Part shown: positions 1 through 5,941 of the stretch, one piece after another
How positions within the stretch are numbered: the stretch's first letter is position 1
Layout: each line of letters starts with the position of its first letter
Made by a program: the position numbers and the translations under genes
Source: an uncultured Peptoniphilus sp.
GTDB taxonomy: Bacteria > Bacillota > Clostridia > Tissierellales > Peptoniphilaceae
Direction: 5' to 3'
NCBI GenBank assembly: GCA_946999425.1
Contig: CAMQDG010000052.1
Coordinates: 1 to 9,622, forward strand
DNA length: 9,622 nucleotides
The notes under the pieces: generated by a model
The model's database searches: none
Told to the model about the DNA's origin: nothing
What the model saw: only the letters and a program-made list of their open reading frames with translations

Positions 1-29
1 CTTCACACTATTTATTTTTCTTGGTTCTT

Positions 30-50
30 GCTGTCTTTTTTTTAGACAGC
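30..50 (-). other. Hairpin at the predicted 5' end of the leftward transcript
   Basis: GCTGTCT and AGACAGC form a perfect 7-bp stem around a loop of seven As, read on the minus strand. It begins at the predicted start site of the proximal promoter. It has no U-tract after it on either strand, so it does not look like a terminator. It may protect the transcript's 5' end or contribute to rRNA leader processing; that role is inference. Confidence 0.55.
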
Positions 51-79
51 TTATTTAGTATATATGATGAAAACTTCTT

Positions 80-85
80 TGTCAA
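80..85 (-). promoter_or_regulatory. Proximal strong promoter, -35 box (pairs with -10 at 57-62)
   Basis: This is a second copy of the same architecture: TTGACA on the minus strand, a 17-base spacer, then TATACT at 57-62. An A/T-tract stretch lies directly upstream (86-120). Predicted initiation is near 50-51, again running leftward out of the window. Both copies continue into a similar initial transcript, AAGCTG followed by A or T and then CT. Tandem strong promoters of this type are typical of rRNA and tRNA operons in Firmicutes, but the transcribed gene lies outside the window. Confidence 0.82.
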
Positions 86-174
86 CAGTTTTTTAAAATT
101 AAAATTTCATTTTTTAATTTTTTCTCTGCCTCGAAAAAAGTCAGCTTTAATAGTATATGCACCCTTTATTTTCT

Positions 175-180
175 TGTCAA
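175..180 (-). promoter_or_regulatory. Distal strong promoter, -35 box (pairs with -10 at 152-157)
   Basis: On the minus strand this reads TTGACA, the full sigma-A -35 consensus. It is followed after exactly 17 bases by TATACT at 152-157, one mismatch from the -10 consensus. The DNA upstream (181-213) is made of A- and T-tracts, as in an UP element. Transcription would start near 145-146 and run out of the left edge of the window. No gene in this window is served by it. Confidence 0.82.
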
Positions 181-213
181 CACTTTTTTTAAAATTTTTT
201 AAAATTTTTTTAT

Positions 214-963
214 TTACTTTAAACCTAAGTCAAAACCTTGTTTCTTTATGGAATCTAATACTTTTCTTCTCTTTTCGTTAGCTTGTTCGTATCTATTTAC
301 CACTTGTTTGCTAAAGGAGTCGCTTCGTCTTCCCTCCGCCCTTGTGTCATAGTAGTTAGTCATTTCTATATCATAGTCTTTTATCTTTTCAAGGTAAGAA
401 TCAAATTTTTTGTACTTATTTTCAAAAACTTTAAGTTCCATGGGCATTCTTGGTTTTATTTGAGGATCTTGATTGGGGTATCCCATTCCCAGTCCTAGTA
501 CAGGAAAGGTAAGTTCGGGTAGGTTCAGAAGTTCTATTATTCTGTCATAGTCATTTAAAATGCTTCCAAAATAAACTGTTCCCAAACCTAAAGATTCTGC
601 TGCAACTACCATATTTTGAGCGGCAAGGCAGGCGTCTGTAAAACCTTGAAAAAACCTATCCATGTCCCTTGCTTTTTCAAGATTTTTCCCTTGTTCTTCC
701 CCTATTTTTAAATTCCTATAATTATCAACTATAAAAATTAAAAGTTCCTTAACCCTTGAGGCATATTCTTGATTACAAACCTTAGAAATTTCTTTTTTTA
801 AATTTTCATCTTTTACTCTTATTATGGAGAAACTTTGCATTCCCGTTGATGTAGCAGTTCTGTTTGCAACTTCAAAAAGTTTTTTTAAGGTCTTATCGTC
901 TATTTCTTCTTCCGTAAATTCCCTTATTGATCTGTGCTTCAATTGGTTTTCAATGGTATTCAT
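214..963 (-). CDS. NADPH-dependent FMN nitroreductase, NfsA/FRP type
   Basis: This is a 249-residue flavin oxidoreductase of the nitroreductase superfamily, expected to be a cytosolic homodimer that binds FMN and reduces nitro compounds, quinones or flavins with NAD(P)H. The N-terminal HRSIREF (10-16) is the FMN-phosphate-contacting motif of the family. The middle helix DACLAAQNMVVAAESLGLG (110-128) and the GMGYPNQDP..KPRMP segment (159-174) are typical of the NfsA/FRP branch. Length matches that branch. The ATG is preceded by AAAGGAG at good spacing. It is the last gene of the selD operon, 24 bases after the EamA gene, and no GC-rich terminator follows its stop. The substrate cannot be told from sequence. 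A link to reduction of selenium compounds is only suggested by operon position. Confidence 0.9.
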   Translation of the reverse strand: MNTIENQLKHRSIREFTEEEIDDKTLKKLFEVANRTATSTGMQSFSIIRVKDENLKKEISKVCNQEYASRVKELLIFIVDNYRNLKIGEEQGKNLEKARDMDRFFQGFTDACLAAQNMVVAAESLGLGTVYFGSILNDYDRIIELLNLPELTFPVLGLGMGYPNQDPQIKPRMPMELKVFENKYKKFDSYLEKIKDYDIEMTNYYDTRAEGRRSDSFSKQVVNRYEQANEKRRKVLDSIKKQGFDLGLK

Positions 964-987
964 AATTTTTTCTCCTTTCAGGTTTTC

Positions 988-1824
988 TTAAGTTTCAGCT
1001 TCTTGGACTTTTTTTGCCATTTTATAGTTGTAATAAGCAGCTATTATTATCATAGCCATTCCCAATAAACTTAAAGAATCCACTTTTTCCCCAAAACAGA
1101 TAAGTCCTAAAATTATTCCTATGGGTATGGCACTGAAGTTATATATGCTGACTTCTGATGCAGGAGCATATTTATAGGCAAGGGTTACGAAAAGTTGTCC
1201 TAGACCTGCTGTTATTCCTATCATTATTAAAAGTAAGGCTTCTTCTAAATCGGGAACTTGGAAATTTCCCACTATAAAGGGTAGACAGCCTAAGGTCGAG
1301 TAAAGTCCGAAATAAAATATTATAACTTCTGAACGTACTTTACTTTTAAGCACTCCCAACATTGTGTAGGCTAAAGATGCTCCTATGGCGGAAATTACAG
1401 CAACCATAGCAGGCCCCGGATTATTTGCTAAGTTGGGTCTTATTACTATAAACATACCTGCTATGGAAAGTATCAAGGCAAAAACTGAATAGTCCCTAAG
1501 TTTTTCTTTTAGTATGAGGGCGGCAAATACCATAACAAAAAAGGGACTCATTTTTGTTATGGCAGATACGTCTGCTATTGCCATATGATTAACGGCATAA
1601 AAGTTTGTTATCATTCCTAAAAATCCGAAGGTACATCTTAAAAAAAGGGGCATTTTCCCTTCTTCAACTTTTAAATTTTTAAGGTTTTTTTCCAATGCCA
1701 AGGCTATAAGCATGGCTATTGTTATTATTAAATTTCTGGAAATAAGCTGTTGAAATATGGGTATTTTTGCCGTATATCTTATAAATATATTCATAATCGA
1801 AAAGAAAAAGGCCGACAAAAACAT
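988..1824 (-). CDS. EamA/DMT-family membrane transporter
   Basis: This is a 278-residue, almost entirely hydrophobic protein with about ten predicted membrane helices, arranged as two EamA repeats (about 1-115 and 135-265). The end of the first repeat shows the usual pattern of small residues, then SPFF, a hydrophobic helix and LKEKL (about 82-109). The second repeat mirrors it with SAIP and a GEK near residues 230-245. Members of the drug/metabolite transporter family export or exchange small metabolites, and the substrate here is unknown. The ATG at 1824 has only a weak AAAAGGGG signal and starts right at the first helix. The frame is open further upstream without an ATG, GTG or TTG start (the preceding codons give KKGALY), so the exact N-terminus is uncertain. 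It lies 23 bases after the desulfurase gene in the selenium operon. Confidence 0.9.
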   Translation of the reverse strand: MFLSAFFFSIMNIFIRYTAKIPIFQQLISRNLIITIAMLIALALEKNLKNLKVEEGKMPLFLRCTFGFLGMITNFYAVNHMAIADVSAITKMSPFFVMVFAALILKEKLRDYSVFALILSIAGMFIVIRPNLANNPGPAMVAVISAIGASLAYTMLGVLKSKVRSEVIIFYFGLYSTLGCLPFIVGNFQVPDLEEALLLIMIGITAGLGQLFVTLAYKYAPASEVSIYNFSAIPIGIILGLICFGEKVDSLSLLGMAMIIIAAYYNYKMAKKVQEAET

Positions 1825-1847
1825 ATATAATGCCCCTTTTTTTCTAT

Positions 1848-2975
1848 TTACTTTGATACAATCATCTCCTCTAAAAATTTTTTTAATATATCTATTTCTT
1901 CTTTTGTGTTAAATGTGGATAGGGATAATCTTACCATTCCCCTTTCTTCAGTGCCGGCTCTCTTGTGTAAAAGGGGAGCACAGTGGGAATTTGGTCTTGA
2001 ACAAAGCTCAAGTTTTTCCCAAAGTATTTGAGAAACAAGGGCCGAGTCATAATCTAAAAGGTTGAAGGACAAAATTGGAAGATGATTTTTTTCAAAATCT
2101 CCATATATTTTTATTCCTTCTATGTCTTTTAAAGAATTGTATAGGTAAGAACTTAATTCTTCAAGTTTTCCATAGGGGGGATTCTTTAAAAGGTAATCCA
2201 CTCCGGCTCCAAGTCCTATTATGGAATGGACATTTATCGTTCCATATTCAAATAGGTCTGGATAAATGTCTGGAGTGTGTCTTTCAAAGGACCTGTAGCC
2301 ACTTCCTCCACTAAAAACTGGCTTAAATTTTTCAGAACTTCTATTTATTATGCCCCCTGTACCTGTGGGTCCATATAGGGATTTATGACCAGTAAAACAA
2401 TAAATTGTATTTTCAAATTTGCTCAAATCAGTTTTTATTGCTCCGGCTCCCTGGGCTCCGTCTATTATTAGAAGTAGCTTATGTTTTTTTGTAAAAGCAT
2501 AAATTTTTTCCAAGTCGCTTATATTTCCCACTACATTGGAAGCCTGAGTTATTATAAGGGCTCTTGTATTTTTCCTCAAAAGCCCTTCCAAGTCTTGATA
2601 TTTTAAATTAAATTTATCGTCACAATCTAAAAAGCTTATTTCCATTCCCCTGTCTTGAAGCTGATAAAGGGGTCTTAAAACAGAATTGTGTTCTAAGACA
2701 CTTGTTATTACATGGTCTTTTTCATTAAACAAGCTTTTTATGACTAAATTTAAGGAACTTGTAATATTAGGGGTAAATGCAATGTCCATTGCTTCCACTC
2801 CGAAAAGTTTTGCAATGGACTTTCTAACTTGATAAATTTTATTCATGGCAGTTAATGCTGGTCCATAGGCTCCCCTTGAAGGATTTGCATATTTTCCAGA
2901 AAGGGCATCTGACATGGCAACTTTTACTTCTTCCGGTTTTATTAAACTTGTTGCGCTGTTGTCAAAATATATCAT
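1848..2975 (-). CDS. Cysteine desulfurase / selenocysteine lyase family protein (aminotransferase class V)
   Basis: This is a 375-residue PLP enzyme, counted from the ATG at 2975, expected to release sulfur or selenium from cysteine or selenocysteine as an enzyme-bound persulfide or selenide. Fold-type I landmarks are visible: N-terminal YFDNSATS, EHNS (His96), DGAQGAG (Asp172, Gln175), and the PLP-binding Lys198 in TGHKSLYGPTG. The likely catalytic Cys332 sits in SHCAPLLHK. HCAPL places it in the desulfurase subfamily described beside selD and selenium-dependent molybdenum hydroxylase genes (the EF2568-type group). I prefer the ATG at 2975 because it gives the canonical N-terminus and an ATGA overlap with the stop of the DUF3343 gene; an upstream ATG at 3008 would add 11 residues that overlap that gene. 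A GGAG lies 11 bases upstream. Translation is probably coupled. Its role in feeding Se to SelD is inference. Confidence 0.92.
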   Translation of the reverse strand: MIYFDNSATSLIKPEEVKVAMSDALSGKYANPSRGAYGPALTAMNKIYQVRKSIAKLFGVEAMDIAFTPNITSSLNLVIKSLFNEKDHVITSVLEHNSVLRPLYQLQDRGMEISFLDCDDKFNLKYQDLEGLLRKNTRALIITQASNVVGNISDLEKIYAFTKKHKLLLIIDGAQGAGAIKTDLSKFENTIYCFTGHKSLYGPTGTGGIINRSSEKFKPVFSGGSGYRSFERHTPDIYPDLFEYGTINVHSIIGLGAGVDYLLKNPPYGKLEELSSYLYNSLKDIEGIKIYGDFEKNHLPILSFNLLDYDSALVSQILWEKLELCSRPNSHCAPLLHKRAGTEERGMVRLSLSTFNTKEEIDILKKFLEEMIVSK

Positions 2976-3244
2976 AACTTCTCTATCTCCGGCAGGGCAA
3001 AGGTACAAGATCTGGGATTTCCATAGGTGAATGTGTATCTTCCCAAAAGGTGCATATCTTTTTTGTCAAAAAGTTTTTCTATTTCTTCTTTATTTTCAAA
3101 GGGGCTTCTAAGGCAAAATCCACAGCCTGACTGAACTTTTGAAGGAACAGGTATAAGCCTTGCTTCAATATTATTTTCTTTTAAAAGGTCATTTGCAGCT
3201 TCAGAATAATTTAAACCCTCAAATGTATATACAATATATTTCAT
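2972..3244 (-). CDS. DUF3343 Se/S-carrier-like protein
   Basis: This is a 90-residue small cytosolic protein of the DUF3343 (putative Se/S carrier) family. The shape is a beta-alpha-beta start (KYIVYTFEGLNYSEAANDLLK), then a PVP..VQSGCGFCLR segment with Cys41 and Cys44, and a third cysteine, Cys80, near the C-terminus. Members occur next to selD, yedF and the desulfurase-family gene found here. The biochemical role is not established; carriage of a persulfide or selenide on the CxxC pair is a hypothesis. Its start codon shares one base with the yedF stop (TAATG) and its stop overlaps the next start (ATGA), so all three genes are likely translationally coupled. The ribosome binding site is weak (GGTGGTGA), consistent with coupling. 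Confidence 0.9.
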   Translation of the reverse strand: MKYIVYTFEGLNYSEAANDLLKENNIEARLIPVPSKVQSGCGFCLRSPFENKEEIEKLFDKKDMHLLGRYTFTYGNPRSCTFALPEIEKL

Positions 3245-3828
3245 TAAGGTTTCACCACCCTGTAAGTGGCCATAAGCCTTGCTATTTCATACATATTAGT
3301 TATTGTTCCTACTTGAATTTTTTCTTTAAGACCATATTGACCGGCGCAAAGTCCGCAGGAAAAAATTTCAACTCCTCTTTCCTCCAAAAATTTTAAATCT
3401 TTTATGGAATCTTCCCATGTTGCAGGAATGTAAACTCCCTTATTGTAAAAAATTATTTTTTCAGGAAGGTGGTTTTGCTCAGTTAGGGCGTAGATAAAAC
3501 CTCCTAAAAGTTTTTTAGAAAAGTCCTCATCTCCCACTCCCATCATATCTGATGAAATTACAACTATATAGGCATCTGAACTTTCACTTACTTTTTTACT
3601 TTCTTTTTTTTCTCCATTTTGTGTAAATAAAACTTCAAAATCAGTCTTTGAATTTTCTTTTACTTTGGTAATATAGCCCATTTGTTCTGCTAACTTTGAA
3701 AGATTTTCAGTTGCAATTAAATTATCTACAAGAACTGTAAATTCTTTTTCCTTTTCATCTTCAATAAATTTTTTTGACATTATAACAGGCTTTGGACAAG
3801 GAATCCCCCTGGCATCTATAATTTTCAT
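3244..3828 (-). CDS. yedF: Selenium metabolism protein YedF (TusA-like plus DsrE-like domains)
   Basis: This is a 194-residue two-domain protein. Residues 1-70 are a TusA/SirA-like sulfur-carrier fold with the signature DARGIPCPKP, where Cys11 is the expected carrier cysteine. A charged linker (about 71-84) leads to a DsrE/F-like domain with the segments FYNKGVY, LEERGVEIFSCGLC (Cys158, Cys161) and VGTITNMYEI. This arrangement is characteristic of the YedF family that co-occurs with selD. By analogy with TusA it may relay sulfur or selenium between the desulfurase and SelD, but no function has been proven that I know of. It starts inside the selD stop (ATGA overlap) and has its own good GGGAGGT site. 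Confidence 0.93.
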   Translation of the reverse strand: MKIIDARGIPCPKPVIMSKKFIEDEKEKEFTVLVDNLIATENLSKLAEQMGYITKVKENSKTDFEVLFTQNGEKKESKKVSESSDAYIVVISSDMMGVGDEDFSKKLLGGFIYALTEQNHLPEKIIFYNKGVYIPATWEDSIKDLKFLEERGVEIFSCGLCAGQYGLKEKIQVGTITNMYEIARLMATYRVVKP

Positions 3829-4823
3829 ACTACTCTTATACCTCCCTCTTCTTCTATTTCTCCAATTCTTTTTAAAAATAAATTTTTTTCTCTAAATCTT
3901 CTCATGACTTGTTCGCCCTTTTCCCTATCTATAGTAAAGAGCAGTCCTCCCGATGTTTGTGGGTCAAATAGAAGTTCCTCCATGGCAAAATCATCTATTT
4001 CAAATTTTACATTTTTTAAATAATTTCTATTCCTTTGACCGCCTGCTGTAAATAAAAATCTTTTAGCTGCATCAATAGCTCCAGGAATTTCTGGAATCAT
4101 AGAAGAATAAATCCTGGCTCCATGATTTCCTATCATTTCATTTAAGTGGCCTAAAAGACCAAATCCAGTCACATCTGTAACGGAAGATGGATTAAATTCT
4201 TTTAAGGCTTCGCCACTGTATTTGTTAAGGCTTATCATGGATTTTACCGCTTCCTCATAGGATTCTTTACTTGCCTCATTTTGCAAATAAGCTCCAGCAA
4301 CTAAGGAAACTCCCAATTTTTTTGTAATAAAAATATAATCTCCCGGCTTTGAGCCTGTATTTCTCCAAATTTTTTCAGGATTTACCATGCCCGTTACGCT
4401 TAAACCATATTTTATTTTTTTATCATGAATGGAATGACCGCCTGAAAGGGAAGCTCCAGCCTCTTTAACCTTGTCAGCTCCACCCTTTAAAATTTCTTGT
4501 AAAATATTTATGTCTTCCTCTTCTGGAAAGGCGACAATGTTAAGAGCTGAAATAACTTGTCCGCCCATGGCATATACGTCGCTCATAGCATTAGCGGCGG
4601 CAATTTGTCCAAATATATAGGGATCTTTTACCATAGGCGGAAAAAAATCCAAAGTGTTTATTATTCCAATTTCATCTGTAAGTTTTATGACGCAGGCATC
4701 GTCCTTTCCTTCAAAACCTACAATAATTTCTGGTCTTTTATAAATGTCCAAATTTTTTAAAATTTCATCTAAATTTCCGGCTCCTATTTTTGCATTGCAG
4801 CCTCCACAAACTTCAAGTTCCAC
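3825..4823 (-). CDS. selD: Selenophosphate synthetase (selenide, water dikinase)
   Basis: This is a 332-residue cytosolic enzyme that makes selenophosphate from selenide and ATP, releasing AMP and phosphate. Cys9 and Lys12 in CGGCNAKIG match the catalytic Cys and Lys pair of E. coli SelD (C17, K20). It is the cysteine form, with no in-frame UGA. Other family landmarks are Asp59 in TLDFFPP, AANAMSDVYAMGG (76-88), GGHS (128-131), TDVTGFGLLGH and FDPQTSGGLL. Length is close to the usual 330-350. The start is a GTG placed 8 bases after AAGGAG; the ATG two bases upstream is in another frame. It is the first gene of the operon and diverges from mnmH over 66 bases. Its promoter is described separately. 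Confidence 0.96.
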   Translation of the reverse strand: MELEVCGGCNAKIGAGNLDEILKNLDIYKRPEIIVGFEGKDDACVIKLTDEIGIINTLDFFPPMVKDPYIFGQIAAANAMSDVYAMGGQVISALNIVAFPEEEDINILQEILKGGADKVKEAGASLSGGHSIHDKKIKYGLSVTGMVNPEKIWRNTGSKPGDYIFITKKLGVSLVAGAYLQNEASKESYEEAVKSMISLNKYSGEALKEFNPSSVTDVTGFGLLGHLNEMIGNHGARIYSSMIPEIPGAIDAAKRFLFTAGGQRNRNYLKNVKFEIDDFAMEELLFDPQTSGGLLFTIDREKGEQVMRRFREKNLFLKRIGEIEEEGGIRVV

Positions 4824-4859
4824 ATTCTCATCTCCTTTGTATATTTTATCACAGTGTTG

Positions 4860-4865
4860 TAAAAT
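4860..4865 (+). promoter_or_regulatory. Candidate mnmH -10 box
   Basis: TAAAAT lies 24 bases before the mnmH start codon, with a poor -35 (TTGTAT at 4837-4842) at 17-base spacing. It overlaps the selD promoter on the other strand, so the two polymerases could not bind at once. The predicted start site is very close to the GGAGGTGAG ribosome binding site at 4872-4880. The match is moderate and needs transcript data. Confidence 0.4.
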
Positions 4866-4870
4866 GACAA
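4865..4870 (-). promoter_or_regulatory. Promoter of the selD operon, -35 box (pairs with -10 at 4843-4848)
   Basis: On the minus strand TTGTCA, one mismatch from consensus, is followed after 16 bases by TAAAAT. The -10 is preceded by TG plus one base, an extended -10 arrangement. Initiation would be near 4836, leaving a very short leader carrying the AAGGAG ribosome binding site. It is the only recognisable promoter upstream of the six-gene operon. Confidence 0.65.
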
Positions 4871-4889
4871 TGGAGGTGAGATAAACCCT

Positions 4890-5909
4890 ATGTTTGAAGA
4901 TAGTAGAATTGAAGATGTAATAGATAAAGATTTTATTTATATAGATTTAAGAAGCCCATCAGAATATAAATCTTCTCATATTGCAGGAGCTTTAAATTTG
5001 CCAATTTTAGATGATAACGAGAGAAAAATCGTCGGCACCCTTTATGATGATTCCCAAGTGGAAAAAGCAAAGCTTTTAGCTGTTAAATATGCCTCAGTAA
5101 AACTTTCAGATTTTTATGAAAAAATTGTAAACCTTACAAAAAAAGGAACTCCCCTTTTATATTGTTCAAGGGGCGGTATGAGGTCTGGTGTTTTGTTTAA
5201 TTTCTTAAGATCTATGAAAATCCCTGTGAAAAAATTGCATGGAGGCTATAAGGCTTATAGAAATTACCAAATTGAAGCCCTTAAAAAAATGACAGAAGAA
5301 ATTGATTTTATAGTCCTTGATGGCTATACAGGTTGCGGAAAGACACATATTATAGAGGAACTTAAAGGTCTGGGTCTTGATACTTTAAATTTAGAAAAAT
5401 GTGCAAACCACAGGGGATCTATTTTAGGAGCTGTCCTTTTAAGTGACCAACCCTCCCAAAAGCAATTTGAAACAAATATTTTTGAAGAACTTAGAAAGAG
5501 AAAATCAAACCTTGTTTTTGTGGAAGCTGAAAGCATAAGGATTGGAAAATTAAACGTTCCCAAATATCTTTTTGACAAATATAACTCTTCCAAGAGGATT
5601 TTAATCACTTCTTCCCTTGAAAAAAGGAAGGAAATAATAAAAAAAGACTATGTTCATAATAATGACCTTGAATTAATTGACACTTTAAAAAATTTAAAAA
5701 AACGCATTAATGAAAATCTTGTGGATCAAATGATAAAAGAAATAGAAAATAAAAACTATGACACAGTTATAGAAAGACTTATGGTAAATTATTACGATCC
5801 CCACTATAAAAGTTCAAACAAGACTTTTATTAGGGAATTTTTAAATGAAAATTCAAGGGATACGGCTTTAAAAATTAAAGAATTTTTAAATGAAAAAAAT
5901 AAGATGTGA
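4890..5909 (+). CDS. mnmH: tRNA 2-selenouridine synthase
   Basis: This is a 339-residue enzyme (also called SelU or YbbB) that converts 2-thiouridine at the wobble position of some tRNAs to 2-selenouridine, using selenophosphate and passing through a geranylated intermediate. The N-terminal rhodanese domain (about 1-130) has YIDLRSPSEY, then SHIAGALNLP, and the active loop CSRGGMRS with Cys92. The second domain carries a P-loop, GYTGCGKT (145-152). The NHRGS, QPSQKQFE and VEAESIRIG segments are family signatures. Length fits the usual 340-370. The ATG follows GGAGGTGAG at a somewhat long spacing. Its position divergent from selD joins supply and use of selenophosphate. It ends in a terminator whose stem includes the stop codon. 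Confidence 0.96.
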   Translation: MFEDSRIEDVIDKDFIYIDLRSPSEYKSSHIAGALNLPILDDNERKIVGTLYDDSQVEKAKLLAVKYASVKLSDFYEKIVNLTKKGTPLLYCSRGGMRSGVLFNFLRSMKIPVKKLHGGYKAYRNYQIEALKKMTEEIDFIVLDGYTGCGKTHIIEELKGLGLDTLNLEKCANHRGSILGAVLLSDQPSQKQFETNIFEELRKRKSNLVFVEAESIRIGKLNVPKYLFDKYNSSKRILITSSLEKRKEIIKKDYVHNNDLELIDTLKNLKKRINENLVDQMIKEIENKNYDTVIERLMVNYYDPHYKSSNKTFIREFLNENSRDTALKIKEFLNEKNKM

Positions 5910-5928
5910 AAAAATCACATCTTTTTTT
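5901..5928. terminator. Bidirectional intrinsic terminator between mnmH and the aminotransferase gene
   Basis: AAGATGTGA and TCACATCTT form a perfect 9-bp stem around a five-A loop, followed by seven Ts. The mnmH TGA stop is part of the left arm. On the minus strand the other flank also gives a T-run (from 5893-5899), so the same hairpin can end the converging aminotransferase transcript. Confidence 0.88.
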
Positions 5929-5941
5929 ATATTTATTAAAC

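Noticed and set aside
21..281. Plus-strand open frame of 86 codons at the left end
   Set aside because: It is a low-complexity, phenylalanine- and leucine-rich translation of A/T tracts. It overlaps the strong leftward promoters and the end of the nitroreductase gene, and has no ribosome binding site.
2976..3008. Upstream ATG start for the desulfurase-family gene
   Set aside because: It would overlap the DUF3343 gene by 37 bases and add residues not expected before YFDNSATS. The ATGA overlap at 2972-2975 is the natural junction.
3825..4823. Possible selenocysteine codon in SelD
   Set aside because: The active-site position is TGC (Cys9) and no in-frame TGA interrupts this gene or the other selenium genes here.
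4823..4831. ATG codons just upstream of the selD GTG as its start
   Set aside because: Both are in a different frame from SelD. The GTG has an AAGGAG site at normal distance and leads straight into the CGGCNAK active site.
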